Assembly: GCA_002480085.1 (NCBI GenBank) | Contig: DKPJ01000017.1 | Coordinates: forward strand, 372,001-436,000 | From: Enterobacteriaceae bacterium UBA7338 | Lineage (GTDB): Bacteria; Pseudomonadota; Gammaproteobacteria; Enterobacterales; Enterobacteriaceae | DNA: 64,000 bases | Direction: 5' to 3' | Part shown: positions 52,741 through 62,802 of the stretch, piece after piece | Layout: the number at the start of each line of letters is the position of its first letter | How positions within the stretch are numbered: the first letter of the stretch is position 1 | Position numbers and translations under genes: made by a program | Notes under the pieces: generated by a model | What the model saw: the letters and a program-made list of their open reading frames with translations, nothing else | Database searches by the model: none | Told to the model about the DNA's origin: nothing

Positions 52741-55463
52741 TGCTGTGCCTCCTGCAAGTTCTCAAGACGTGCGCCCGCCAGCACCGGGGCGATGCCCGGC
52801 ATACCCATCGGCAAGCCCACCTGCCCTGCTGTCAAACCGTCTGCAATCACCAGCGGCAGGGTTACCGTCTGGCCTTCGTAGCTGAATGCGACCTGTGCGC
52901 CCGCGTTGACGCCAAGCTTCGCGGCATCCGCCGGGTTGAGCTTGATGTACGGCTGCGGCATCCGGGTCTGGAACACCGGAGAGCGCTGGGACATCTCGTC
53001 GCTGCCGAAGAGGTGGTAGTATGGTGCAACGCGCCATTTCCCCTCTTCCGCCTGGAAGCCCGCCGGTACGCGATCGAAATACGCCAGCCCGTTGGCCGAG
53101 GCTTCGATCAGACGCACGCCTGGATCGCCATGACGCAGTTTGCCACCCACTTCGGCCTGGAATTTGTTCCACGCCTGCGGTGAGTTCCAGCCGGGTGCCC
53201 AGGCAAATGGAATTTGCGAGCGCGGGGCGGACGGCTGGTTGTTCCCTTCCATTGAGAAGGCAAACATGGTGTCTTTATCCTGCGGCTGGCGCGGCTCGTG
53301 CACGTTGATATTGGCGCGCATTGCCGTCCGGCCGCTGTAGCGGTGCGGTTCACGGGCCAGTTTCTGGCCGCGAATGCGGAAGCTGGCGTCCGGCGCGGCA
53401 TCTTTGATACCGGCCAGCTGCGGCAGCTGGGCAATGGCGGCGTCGATAACGTGATCGAGCTGGGTCCAGTCCACCTCACGATTCAGCACGGTGCTGTGCA
53501 GGGAGTGCAGCCAGCGCCAGCTCTCCAGCATCACGGCGCTGCTGTCGTAGTAAGCTGGATCGTAAACCTGGAAGAAGCGCTGGGCGCGGCCTTCGTTGTT
53601 GATCACCGTCCCATCGCTTTCGGCGAAGCTTGCCGCCGACAGCACGAGGTGCGCTTTCTCCATGATCGCCGTGCGCTGATGGTCAATGACCATCACCAGC
53701 GGGGCTTTCGAGAGCGCAGCGTCAACGCGGGCCGCAGAGGCGTGACGATGGAGATCGTTCTCCAGCACCACCACGGCATCCGCCGCGCCGCTCTCCAGCT
53801 CGCCCAGGGCGTCATCAAGGGAGCCGCCGCCGATCATACCGAGACCAACGCTGTTCACCGCCCGGGCAATCATGGTTACGCCAACGTCCGCGCCGCGTCC
53901 CTTCAGGGCCTTGGCCACGTTCGCTGCCGCCTGGATCACCTCAGCGCTGCCGGCGTTGGTGCCGGAGATAATCAGCGGTTTTTTCGCCCCGGCCAGCGCC
54001 TGGACAATCACATCAATTTTGTTTTGCAGATCGCGATCGATACCCTCGACCGCAGGCGCAGAGCCGTCCAGCGCGTTGGCGATAGCAAAGCCTAAACGCG
54101 CCTGATCCTCTACCGGCGCGCGGTAGGTCCACGCGGCGATATCATCCAGACGGGTGCTGTCAACGTTGGTTACGAACAGCGGGTGCTTAGCACGCTGGCC
54201 GATGTTAAGGATCGCGGCAATCTGCCAGTCAGCCACTTTCTGGGCCGCGGCCATCTCACGCGCTTTGCCTTTCACCGCCTGACGCACCGCCAGCGCGGCA
54301 CGCGCGCCGGTCTGGGTGAGGTCTTCACCGAGGATCAGCACCGCGTCGTAGCTCTCGATTTCACGCAGCGCCGGAGTATGGATGCCCCCTTCGCGCAGCA
54401 CCTTCAGGGCCAGCTCAAGACGCTCCTGCTCACCTTTGGCGATGCCGGTATAGAAGTTCTCGGCACCCACCAGCTCACGCAGGGCAAAGTTGCTCTCGAC
54501 GCTGGCGCGCGGGGAGCCGATACCGATCACTTTCTTCGACTGGCGCAGAATATCTGCCGCACCCTGCATCGCCTGCTCGGCGTTGAGGGCAATCAGATCG
54601 TCGCCGCGGCGCTGAACCGGCTGGCGCGGACGATCCTTCAGGTTCACATAGCCGTAGCCAAAGCGGCCGCGGTCGCAGAGGAAGTAGTGGTTAACGGTGC
54701 CGTTATAGCGGTTTTCAATACGACGCAGCTCGCCGTAGCGTTCGCCGGGGCTGGTGTTACAGCCCAGGGAGCACTGCTGGCAGATGCTCGGCGCGAACTG
54801 CATATCCCACTTACGGTTGTAGCGCTCGGAGTGCGTTTTGTCGGTAAAGACGCCGGTCGGGCAGATCTCAACCAGGTTGCCGGAGAACTCGCTCTCCAGC
54901 ACGCCATCTTCCGGACGCCCAAAGTAGACGTTGTCATGCGCGCCGTAGACGCCGAGATCGGTGCCGTCAGCGTAGTCTTTGTAGTAGCGCACGCAGCGGT
55001 AGCAGGCGATGCAGCGGTTCATCTCATGGGAGATGAATGGCCCCAGGTCCTGGTTGCGGTGGGTGCGTTTCGTAAAGCGATAGCGGCGGAAGCTATGACC
55101 CGTCATGACGGTCATATCCTGCAGGTGGCAGTTGCCCCCCTCTTCACAGACCGGACAGTCGTGCGGGTGGTTGGTCATCAGCCACTCTACAACGCTCTCA
55201 CGGAACTGCTTTGCCTCTTCGTCGTCGATAGAGATAAAGGTGTTGTCCGTCGCCGGTGTCATACAGGACATCACCAGCCGACCGCGCGTATCTTCCGCGT
55301 TCTGGTACTGCTTCACCGCACACTGGCGGCAAGCGCCGACGCTTCCCAGCGCCGGATGCCAGCAAAAATACGGGATATCAAGACCTAACGAGAGACATGC
55401 CTGTAGCAGGTTGTCCGCCCCGTTGACCTCGTAATCTTTGCCGTCTACATGAATCGTAGCCAT
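52737..55463 (-). CDS. nuoG: NADH-quinone oxidoreductase subunit G
   Basis: Large peripheral iron-sulfur subunit with 908 residues, as in E. coli. The N-terminal 2Fe-2S domain has CWHPALGSVGACRQC, followed by HPHDCPVCEEGGNCHLQD (N5), CIACYRCVRYY and CPTGVF (N4), then CQQCSLGCN for the extra N7 cluster of bacterial enzymes. A molybdopterin-oxidoreductase-like fold without cofactor follows. The start at 55463 matches E. coli. Confidence 0.98.
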   Translation of the reverse strand: MATIHVDGKDYEVNGADNLLQACLSLGLDIPYFCWHPALGSVGACRQCAVKQYQNAEDTRGRLVMSCMTPATDNTFISIDDEEAKQFRESVVEWLMTNHPHDCPVCEEGGNCHLQDMTVMTGHSFRRYRFTKRTHRNQDLGPFISHEMNRCIACYRCVRYYKDYADGTDLGVYGAHDNVYFGRPEDGVLESEFSGNLVEICPTGVFTDKTHSERYNRKWDMQFAPSICQQCSLGCNTSPGERYGELRRIENRYNGTVNHYFLCDRGRFGYGYVNLKDRPRQPVQRRGDDLIALNAEQAMQGAADILRQSKKVIGIGSPRASVESNFALRELVGAENFYTGIAKGEQERLELALKVLREGGIHTPALREIESYDAVLILGEDLTQTGARAALAVRQAVKGKAREMAAAQKVADWQIAAILNIGQRAKHPLFVTNVDSTRLDDIAAWTYRAPVEDQARLGFAIANALDGSAPAVEGIDRDLQNKIDVIVQALAGAKKPLIISGTNAGSAEVIQAAANVAKALKGRGADVGVTMIARAVNSVGLGMIGGGSLDDALGELESGAADAVVVLENDLHRHASAARVDAALSKAPLVMVIDHQRTAIMEKAHLVLSAASFAESDGTVINNEGRAQRFFQVYDPAYYDSSAVMLESWRWLHSLHSTVLNREVDWTQLDHVIDAAIAQLPQLAGIKDAAPDASFRIRGQKLAREPHRYSGRTAMRANINVHEPRQPQDKDTMFAFSMEGNNQPSAPRSQIPFAWAPGWNSPQAWNKFQAEVGGKLRHGDPGVRLIEASANGLAYFDRVPAGFQAEEGKWRVAPYYHLFGSDEMSQRSPVFQTRMPQPYIKLNPADAAKLGVNAGAQVAFSYEGQTVTLPLVIADGLTAGQVGLPMGMPGIAPVLAGARLENLQEAQQ

Positions 55464-55495
55464 TAGCATGCTTCCAAAATAAATAAACTTTTAGA

Positions 55496-56833
55496 TTACC
55501 AGCGCGTCTTGAGCAGGTTAGGCTGAATACCGTTGATCAGGTGGGTATTGCTAAACTGCTGCTTGATGCCTGCTTCGAATTCTTCGCGGAAATATTTTAT
55601 TGCACTCTGCAGAGGCTCTACCGCGCCGGGCGCATGGGCACAGAAGGTTTTACCCGGACCCAGGAATCGACAGAGCTGCTCAAGCGTCTCGATATCGCCA
55701 GGCTGACCTTCGCCGCGCTCAAGGGCACGCAGGATCTTCACGCTCCACGGCAGGCCGTCGCGACAAGGCGTACACCAGCCGCAGGACTCGCGGGCAAAAA
55801 ACTCTTCCAGGTTGCGCACCAGCGACACCATGTTGATTTCGTGGTCCACCGCCATCGCCAGCGCGGTACCCAGACGGCTGCCGGCTTTACCAATGCTGGC
55901 AAACTCCATCGGCAGGTCGAGGTGTGCGTCGGTGAGGAAGTCGGTTCCCGCGCCGCCCGGCTGCCAGGCTTTGAACTTCAGGCCATCACGCATGCCGCCC
56001 GCGTACTCTTCCAGAATTTCACGCGCGGTGGTGCCAAACGGCAGCTCCCAGACGCCGGGATTTTTCACGCGGCCAGAGAAGCCCATCAGCTTGGTGCCGT
56101 TGTCTTCGCTTTTCGAGATCCCCTGATACCACTCGACGCCGTTAGCGAGGATCGCCGGGACGTTGCACAGGGTTTCAACGTTGTTCACGCAGGTCGGCTT
56201 GCCCCATACCCCGGAGCTTGCCGGGAACGGCGGCTTGGAGCGCGGGTTGGCGCGACGCCCTTCCAGGGAGTTGATCAGCGCCGTCTCTTCACCGCAGATG
56301 TAGCGCCCTGCCCCGGTATGGACAAACAGCTCGAAGTCGAAGCCGGTGCCGAGAATATTTTTACCCAGCAGCCCCGCCTCGGTCGCTTCGGCGATGGCGC
56401 GGCGCAGGCGCTCGGCGGCCTCAATGTATTCGCCGCGCAGGAAGATGTAGCCCCGGTACGCTTTCAGCGCGAAGGCGGAGATCAGCATCCCCTCCACCAG
56501 CAGGTGCGGAAGCTGCTCCATCAGCAGGCGGTCTTTATAGGTGCCCGGCTCCATCTCATCGGCGTTACACAGCAGGTAACGGATGTTCATGGATTCATCT
56601 TTCGGCATCAGGCTCCACTTCAAACCGGTGGAGAAGCCCGCGCCGCCGCGCCCTTTCAGGCCCGAATCTTTAACCGCATTAACGATCTCATCCGGCGCCA
56701 TACCGGTGAGCGCCTTACGCGCCCCGGCGTAGCCGTTTTTGCTCTGGTACTCATCCAGCCAGACCGGCTGCTTGTCAGCACGCAGACGCCAGGTTAGCGG
56801 ATGGGTTTCAGGAGTCAGGATAATGTTTTTCAT
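55496..56833 (-). CDS. nuoF: NADH-quinone oxidoreductase subunit F
   Basis: NADH-binding flavin subunit with 445 residues, as in E. coli. The NADH/FMN glycine-rich loop is KGRGGAGFSTGLKWSLMP, the FMN region includes CNADEMEPGTYKDR, and cluster N3 is bound by CGWCTPCRDGLPW. The start overlaps the nuoE stop by one base. Confidence 0.99.
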   Translation of the reverse strand: MKNIILTPETHPLTWRLRADKQPVWLDEYQSKNGYAGARKALTGMAPDEIVNAVKDSGLKGRGGAGFSTGLKWSLMPKDESMNIRYLLCNADEMEPGTYKDRLLMEQLPHLLVEGMLISAFALKAYRGYIFLRGEYIEAAERLRRAIAEATEAGLLGKNILGTGFDFELFVHTGAGRYICGEETALINSLEGRRANPRSKPPFPASSGVWGKPTCVNNVETLCNVPAILANGVEWYQGISKSEDNGTKLMGFSGRVKNPGVWELPFGTTAREILEEYAGGMRDGLKFKAWQPGGAGTDFLTDAHLDLPMEFASIGKAGSRLGTALAMAVDHEINMVSLVRNLEEFFARESCGWCTPCRDGLPWSVKILRALERGEGQPGDIETLEQLCRFLGPGKTFCAHAPGAVEPLQSAIKYFREEFEAGIKQQFSNTHLINGIQPNLLKTRW

Positions 56834-57333
56834 TATTTATACTGCTCCAGCAGGTCGGGGATGGCTTCCGGCGTCAGATAGCTGTGCGTATCGTCGTCGA
56901 TCATCATCGTTGGCCCCTTATCGCAGTTCCCCAGGCAGCAGGTCGGCAGCAGGGTGAAACGGCCATCAAAGGTGGTCTGTCCCGGCTTGATATCGAGTTT
57001 TTTCTCGATCGCGGCCTGGATGCCCTGGTAGCCGGTGATGTGGCACACCACGCTATCGCAGTAGCGGATAACGTGACGGCCCACCGGCTGGCGGAAGATC
57101 TGGCTATAGAAGGTGGCGACACCCTCTACGTCGCTGGCCGGAATATCCAGCACCTCGGCGATGGCGTAGATCGCCCCGTCCGGCACCCAGCCACGCTGCT
57201 TCTGAACGATTTTCAGCGCTTCGATGGACGCCGCACGCGGGTCTTCGTAGTGGTGCTTCTCGTGCTCAATAGCATCACGCTCTGCCGCACTCAGCTCAAA
57301 AGCCTCAGTCTGTGGTTGTTGATTCTCGTGCAT
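56833..57333 (-). CDS. nuoE: NADH-quinone oxidoreductase subunit E
   Basis: Thioredoxin-like 2Fe-2S subunit (cluster N1a) with 166 residues, as in E. coli. Ligand Cys are in RYCDSVVCHITG and PTCCLGNCDKGP. It lies two bases downstream of nuoCD. Confidence 0.98.
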   Translation of the reverse strand: MHENQQPQTEAFELSAAERDAIEHEKHHYEDPRAASIEALKIVQKQRGWVPDGAIYAIAEVLDIPASDVEGVATFYSQIFRQPVGRHVIRYCDSVVCHITGYQGIQAAIEKKLDIKPGQTTFDGRFTLLPTCCLGNCDKGPTMMIDDDTHSYLTPEAIPDLLEQYK

Positions 57334-57335
57334 AA

Positions 57336-59126
57336 TTAGCGGTCCACGTCTGACATAACAAAATCGATACTACCCAGATAGACAATCAGGTCAGAGACCA
57401 GGCTGCCACGGATCGCCGCAGGGATCTGCTGCAGGTGCGGGAAGCTCGGCGTACGCACGCGGGTGCGGTAGCTCATGGTGCTGCCATCGCTGGTCAGGTA
57501 GTAGCTGTTGATACCCTTGGTTGCCTCAATCATCTGGAAGGATTCGTTGGCCGGCATCACCGGGCCCCAGGAAACCTGCAGGAAGTGGGTAATCAGGGTT
57601 TCGATATGCTGAAGCGTGCGCTCTTTCGGCGGCGGCGTTGTCAGCGGGTGATCCGCCTTGAACGGGCCTTCCGGCATGTTGTTGAGGCACTGCTCAAGAA
57701 TACGCAGGCTCTGGCGCAGCTCTTCCACCTTCAGCATCACGCGGGTGTAGGCATCGCTGATGCCGCCGCCGACCGGGATCTCAAAGTCGAAGTTTTCATA
57801 GCCAGAGTAAGGACGCGCCTTACGCACGTCGAAGTCGATACCGGTGGCGCGCAGGCCAGCCCCGGTGGTGCCCCACTCCAGCGCCTCTTTCGCGCCGTAG
57901 GCGGCTACGCCCTTCGAACGGCCAATCAGAATGGTATTGCGCAGCGCGGCTTTCTCATAGGAGTCCAGACGCTTCGGCATCCACTCGAGGAACTCACGCA
58001 GCAGACGGTCCCAGCCGCGCGGCAGATCGTGCGCCACGCCGCCGATGCGGAACCAGGCCGGGTGCATACGGAAGCCGGTGATCGCCTCAACCAGATCGTA
58101 GATTTTCTGCCGATCGGTGAAGGCGAAGAAGACCGGTGTCATCGCCCCGACGTCCTGGATAAAGGTCGAGATATAGAGCAGGTGGCTGTTGATACGGAAC
58201 AGCTCGGAGAGCATGACGCGGATAACATCGACGCGCTCGGGCACCTTGATACCTGCCAGCTTCTCAACCGCCAGCACGTACGGCATCTCGTTCACGCAGC
58301 CGCCGAGGTATTCGATACGGTCGGTGTAGGGAATGTAGCTGTGCCAGGACTGGCGCTCGCCCATCTTCTCTGCGCCACGGTGGTGGTAACCGATATCCGG
58401 TACGCAATCGACGATCTCTTCGCCATCAAGCTGCAGGATAATACGGAACGCACCGTGCGCCGACGGGTGGTTCGGGCCGAGGTTGAGGAACATAAAGTCC
58501 TCGTTGGCGGTACCGCGCTTCATGCCCCACTCTTCCGGCTTGAAGGTCAGCGCCTCCATCTCCAGATCCTGCTTGGCTTTGGTCAGCTCAAACGGATCGA
58601 ACTCGGTGGCGCGCGCCGGGTAGTCTTTACGCAGCGGGTGGCCGCTCCAGGTCTGCGGCATCATGATGCGCGTCAGGTGCGGGTGGCCTTCGATATTGAT
58701 GCCAAACATCTCCCAGGTTTCACGCTCGTACCAGTTGGCGTTGGGGAAGAGTTTGGTGAAGGTCGGCACGTTGAGATCGTTTTCTGACAGCGCGACCTTG
58801 AGCATGATGTCGCGGTTACGCTCAATGGAGAGCAGGTGGTAGAAAACGGAAAAATCCGCGGCGGGCAGACCGTCGCGGTGCGTGCGGAGACGTTCGTCCA
58901 TGCCGTGCAGATCGTACAGCATGACGTATGGCTTCGGCAGTTTCTTTAAGAAATCGCCCACTTCCAGTAACTGTTCACGCTTTACCCAAACAACAGGGAC
59001 GCCGGTGCGGGTCGCCTGAACGGTAAAGGCATCCGGCCCAAAACGGTTGCGCAGTTCGCCAATAACTGGGTCATCCAGGTGATCCCGGGTTTGCCAGAAC
59101 GCGTCTTGCGCGGTTAAGTCGGTCAT
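57336..59126 (-). CDS. nuoC: NADH-quinone oxidoreductase fused subunits C and D
   Basis: Fusion of the 30-kDa (C, about 1-190) and 49-kDa (D, about 210-596) subunits, as in other enterobacteria. The C part has NWYERETWEMFGI and GHPLRKDYP. The D part has LGPNHPSAHGAFRI, which contributes to the quinone site, and ends LVYLGSIDFVMSDVDR-like. The start at 59126 gives 596 residues; a start four codons upstream (59138) is equally readable and neither has a strong ribosome-binding site. Confidence 0.97.
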   Translation of the reverse strand: MTDLTAQDAFWQTRDHLDDPVIGELRNRFGPDAFTVQATRTGVPVVWVKREQLLEVGDFLKKLPKPYVMLYDLHGMDERLRTHRDGLPAADFSVFYHLLSIERNRDIMLKVALSENDLNVPTFTKLFPNANWYERETWEMFGINIEGHPHLTRIMMPQTWSGHPLRKDYPARATEFDPFELTKAKQDLEMEALTFKPEEWGMKRGTANEDFMFLNLGPNHPSAHGAFRIILQLDGEEIVDCVPDIGYHHRGAEKMGERQSWHSYIPYTDRIEYLGGCVNEMPYVLAVEKLAGIKVPERVDVIRVMLSELFRINSHLLYISTFIQDVGAMTPVFFAFTDRQKIYDLVEAITGFRMHPAWFRIGGVAHDLPRGWDRLLREFLEWMPKRLDSYEKAALRNTILIGRSKGVAAYGAKEALEWGTTGAGLRATGIDFDVRKARPYSGYENFDFEIPVGGGISDAYTRVMLKVEELRQSLRILEQCLNNMPEGPFKADHPLTTPPPKERTLQHIETLITHFLQVSWGPVMPANESFQMIEATKGINSYYLTSDGSTMSYRTRVRTPSFPHLQQIPAAIRGSLVSDLIVYLGSIDFVMSDVDR

Positions 59127-59157
59127 AATGTTCACCATTGCAAAGGGTCCGTGGTGA

Positions 59158-59218
59158 CTGCCGGGCGTGGCTTCGCGCTATAAGTTTATTATGCGAAGGA
59201 GTTTTCCACGGCCCGCAG
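59158..59218. other. Nested hairpin between nuoB and nuoCD
   Basis: 13-bp stem with two mismatches (59158-59170 with 59206-59218) encloses a perfect 6-bp stem (CTTCGC 59171-59176 with GCGAAG 59193-59198). It occupies most of the 99-base gap. It resembles a REP loosely but is not a standard one. A role in mRNA processing is possible. Confidence 0.55.
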
Positions 59219-59225
59219 GCGCAAA

Positions 59226-59900
59226 TTAAATCTCGTCCGGCGTACGCAGGTTGGTAACAGCAATGCGTTCGCCGCGTTTGCGCTCGCGCTCTGACTGCAT
59301 GTTGGCGCGATAGACGCCCTGGTCGCCCACTACCCATGAGAGCGGACGACGCTCTTTGCCAATTGATTCCTGAAGCAGCATCAGCGCCTGCATGTAGGCT
59401 TCCGGACGCGGCGGGCAGCCCGGGATATACACATCAACCGGGAGGAATTTATCAACGCCCTGCACCACGGAGTAGATGTCGTACATGCCGCCGGAGTTAG
59501 CGCAGGCCCCCATGGAGATAACCCACTTCGGCTCCAGCATCTGATCGTAGAGACGCTGAATGACCGGGGCCATTTTGGTAAACGGCGTACCGGCGATCAC
59601 CATCAGGTCGGCCTGGCGAGGCGAGGCGCGCAGTACCTCAGCGCCAAAGCGTGCCACGTCGTGCACCGCCGTAAAGGAGGTCACCATCTCAACGTAGCAG
59701 CAGGAGAGGCCGAAGTTGTACGGCCAAATAGAGTTTTTACGGCCCCAGTTAACCATGCCATGCATGACGTCTTCGAGCTTGCCCATGAACACGCTGCGGT
59801 TAACTTCTTGCTCGAGGGGGTCGGTTACGATCTCCTGTTTTTGCAGGGGGTAACGGTCGTTCTCACCGTTGGGATCGATGCGGGTGAGCGTGTAATCCAT
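59226..59900 (-). CDS. nuoB: NADH-quinone oxidoreductase subunit B
   Basis: Peripheral subunit binding cluster N2 next to the quinone site. It has 224 residues (E. coli 220). Ligands are the Cys pair in LSCCYVEMVTS, Cys in GACANSGGMYD and Cys in IPGCPPRPEA. Fifteen bases separate it from nuoA. Confidence 0.98.
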   Translation of the reverse strand: MDYTLTRIDPNGENDRYPLQKQEIVTDPLEQEVNRSVFMGKLEDVMHGMVNWGRKNSIWPYNFGLSCCYVEMVTSFTAVHDVARFGAEVLRASPRQADLMVIAGTPFTKMAPVIQRLYDQMLEPKWVISMGACANSGGMYDIYSVVQGVDKFLPVDVYIPGCPPRPEAYMQALMLLQESIGKERRPLSWVVGDQGVYRANMQSERERKRGERIAVTNLRTPDEI

Positions 59901-59915
59901 CTTATTGCCTCGCTG

Positions 59916-60359
59916 TTAGCGTTGACGGTTAGTGATATTGCCTGACTCAGGGTTGAAGCGCTCGCGGCGTGAACGCGCGGGCGTCCAGTCCAGCGCGCCG
60001 ATACGCACCAGATAAACCAGACCAGCCAGCAGCACTAAAATAAAAATTGCAGCCTCAACAAAGCCAACCCAGCCGCTTTCGCGAATAGAGGTTGACCATG
60101 CAAACAGGTAGAGCGCTTCGACGTCGAAGATGACGAAGAACATGGCGACCAGATAGAACTTGGCAGAGAGGCGCAGACGAGCGGTGCCGACGGAATCGAT
60201 ACCCGATTCAAAAGGCGTGTTCTTGTGCCGCGCGCGGGCGCGCCCGCCCAGTAACCAGCCGCCGACCAGCATCAGGCAGCATAAGCCAATGGCAACAATA
60301 AGAAAGATCGCGAATGCCCAGTGATGAGCAATAACTTCAGTGGATGTTGACATACGCAT
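59916..60359 (-). CDS. nuoA: NADH-quinone oxidoreductase subunit A
   Basis: Small membrane subunit of 147 residues with three helices, as in E. coli. Conserved FESGIDSVG loop and KFYLVAMFFVIFDVEALYLFAW helix. First gene of the nuo operon. Confidence 0.98.
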   Translation of the reverse strand: MRMSTSTEVIAHHWAFAIFLIVAIGLCCLMLVGGWLLGGRARARHKNTPFESGIDSVGTARLRLSAKFYLVAMFFVIFDVEALYLFAWSTSIRESGWVGFVEAAIFILVLLAGLVYLVRIGALDWTPARSRRERFNPESGNITNRQR

Positions 60360-61005
60360 TGCTTAACTCAAAAAGTGGCACCGTTACCTCTGCTCTTCTC
60401 GGCAGATGGACGCCACACTGTTTAAGGGAGGAACAAAAAAAACCTTACACTCACTGTTGGAAACGGCTTAGACAGCTAAATGATGGGGTTTTTTACTCCT
60501 TTCTATAACCTTTTGTCAACTTAGAACAAAAGTTCCTTCACATTAGTTTACAGCGATAGCATTTCATTAACATAAAATGCCTTTTTTTCCACCAACACCC
60601 ATTTTTTATAGGGCGTTTAGCGCTGTTGAATCGTGTCCGTTGTGCGCTGATACAAAAAGTACCCTCTTATTTTGACAGGATTTTGGCAGGATTCCTCCCC
60701 CTCTATGGGAGTATTTTCTTGATCTGCGACACGCTTTTGTTAATTCACACAAAAAAACGGCAACAATCAGACTTGTTTTTTAACATGAACTTTCGCTATG
60801 CATAGTAGCATACAAAGCAGGGTTTAATGTTGGCAGGCACGCTTAACCCATTGATATACAATGCGTTAAAAAATGATTCTTGATAATTAGTGCGGAAATG
60901 ACGTTCGTAACGCGCCGCTGGCGAATTTTATGCTACCCGCGGCGCGCTCTGTTTCTCTGCGGATGGGACCTGCACCAGGCCACCCTGTGGCATCAATGCT
61001 TCGGC
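60360..61005 (-). promoter_or_regulatory. nuo promoter and leader region
   Basis: 646 AT-rich bases between lrhA and nuoA without a credible gene. E. coli nuo also has a long control region read by ArcA, NarL, Fis and IHF. An ArcA-like box is listed separately. Poly-A/T tracts near 60580-60615 suggest curvature or nucleoid-protein binding. Confidence 0.6.
60557..60572 (-). promoter_or_regulatory. Putative ArcA box upstream of nuo
   Basis: The minus strand reads TGTTAATGAAATGCTA, 14 of 16 matches to the ArcA consensus TGTTAATTAAATGTTA. It lies about 200 bases upstream of nuoA. ArcA represses nuo in E. coli. Confidence 0.6.
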
Positions 61006-61944
61006 CTACTCAAAGTCCCCTTCAACGACGAGAGAACCGTCCCCACCCTGTGGCGTCGCAGCGCCGTAGTGCCAGGGGGTCTGGTAGTCTGCCAGGGCCT
61101 GGAAAACGACCTGGGCCAGTTCGTTCTGGCTTTGCGGATTATGGCAGAGAAGATATTCGGTCTCCGCCAGCATAGGCAGACCGTCGCTCGGCCCCAGCAC
61201 GCGCAGATCGGGACTCATCATCTCTACCGGCCTGGCAGTAATACCCAATCCGGCCTTAACTGCCGACTTCACCGCCGAGAGCGTCGAGGCCACATAGGCC
61301 ATACGCCAGGGGATGCCGGCAGCATCAAGGGTATTAAGCACACCGTCGCGGAAGGGGTTGGGATCGTCAAGGAAGACCAGCGGCAGCGTCTCCCCCTTCT
61401 GCAGAACATACTCTGCGGCACAGTACCAGTGCGTCGGCGAAGTACGCAGCGTCAGGTGTTCAAACTGGTGGGACTGATGGGTGGTGACCATAAGATCGAC
61501 CTCCTGAGCCGCCAGCATCTCAACCATTGAGAGGTTACGCTTAACCCGTACGTCCAGCGCCAGTCTGGGATAGATCGCACTGATGCGATTTAACAGAAAC
61601 GGCAAAATAGTATCCGCAGAGTCGTCCGAGGCGCCGACGGTCAATACCCCCTGCAAATTATTAAACATTAATGAGCTACAGGCTTCATCATTAAAGCGCA
61701 GGATTTTTCGGGCATAGCCCAGCAGCTGGATGCCGTGTTCAGTTAACAGCTTATTTCGACCGTGGCGAACGAAAAGCTCTTTGCCTACCAGCTGTTCCAG
61801 GCGCTGCATCTGCTGGCTTACCGCTGATTGCGTTCGGCATACCGCCACCGCAGCAGCCGCGAAGGTGTTGAGGTCGGCGACGGCAACGAACGTTCTCAGC
61901 AGATCGAGGTCGAGATTGAGGATCGGACGATTTGCATTAATCAT
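61006..61944 (-). CDS. lrhA: LysR-type regulator LrhA
   Basis: LysR-family regulator of 312 residues, as in E. coli, where it represses flhDC (flagella), type 1 fimbriae and rpoS translation. The N-terminal helix-turn-helix is LNTFAAAAVAVCRTQSAVSQQMQRLEQLV-like (about 23-50) and a co-inducer domain follows. It lies just upstream of nuo in the same orientation. Its 5' region is long, as in E. coli. Confidence 0.97.
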   Translation of the reverse strand: MINANRPILNLDLDLLRTFVAVADLNTFAAAAVAVCRTQSAVSQQMQRLEQLVGKELFVRHGRNKLLTEHGIQLLGYARKILRFNDEACSSLMFNNLQGVLTVGASDDSADTILPFLLNRISAIYPRLALDVRVKRNLSMVEMLAAQEVDLMVTTHQSHQFEHLTLRTSPTHWYCAAEYVLQKGETLPLVFLDDPNPFRDGVLNTLDAAGIPWRMAYVASTLSAVKSAVKAGLGITARPVEMMSPDLRVLGPSDGLPMLAETEYLLCHNPQSQNELAQVVFQALADYQTPWHYGAATPQGGDGSLVVEGDFE

Positions 61945-62802
61945 ATGTTTTCACTTACAGGGTGCTCCTGACGAGCGCCCCGGCTTTTGCTGTGTTCAAA
62001 GATTTAAGCAATCCCCGTTGAGAGACGGTCTGCACGATCGCTAAAAGCCGATCGTTGCTAATAATTCGCTTACGTTCGCAAACCTCTATATATACATACA
62101 GCATTAGGCTGCAGATTATTTTTACGAAGTCGCACGCTATTACGGCATCACTGAACGCAATCGAAAATCATTTACCGAATCATCTCAGGAAGATTAGCGG
62201 GAAAAATTTCTTAATATCAATTAATTGTATATTGAGCCAGAGAATTACGCGTGTGGCATTATCGCTTTTAGCCGTAGTCTCTGCTGGTCATCTTACCTCA
62301 TACCCGCATCAGTTATAAGTACCCATGCGGATGACCTTAAGCCCCCTAATGTTATACCAGAGAGCCTGATGCTATTAATATTAACAATCGCCCGTAATCG
62401 CAAGGTATCGTATTAAATAATTATTAATTAATAATAGAATCTGTCCTAAATAGTACTTAACATTCCCTCTCCCCTCTGCGCTGTTTACTCTGCCTCTCAT
62501 CCCATTTCTACATATCCGCTCTTCAAGTAATAACAAAAAGCAGGCCGTCAGTGATATGCAATACAGTGATAACAGCGGTAACTTTGCGATCGAGCAACAG
62601 ATTAAGCCAAAATTGATATTTTTTACGACATTATTAGCAGTTTCATCCGCGAATCCATAGCGTAAAAAACCGGTGCCGCCACGCAGTCAGAGGCAAAATC
62701 TTCTTCTGTGCACCCTTCTAAACTGGCATTCGGGGGAGTACATTGTTCCGTGCTGACTTCCACGGCAGGGAGTAGCACCAACAGCTAAAAGGTCAACGAT
62801 TC
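61945..62802. other. Long lrhA-alaA intergenic region
   Basis: 858 AT-rich bases between the divergent lrhA and alaA. Several short open frames (for example 62055-62318) lack ribosome-binding sites and recognisable products. The E. coli region is also long, with an extended lrhA leader. I see no specific element here that I can name. Confidence 0.6.

Noticed and set aside
60880..61530. 216-codon open frame partly overlapping lrhA
   Set aside because: Most of it is antisense to lrhA and the non-overlapping start lacks a ribosome-binding site.
62055..62318. Small open frame in the lrhA-alaA gap
   Set aside because: No Shine-Dalgarno, no recognisable domain and composition of non-coding AT-rich DNA.
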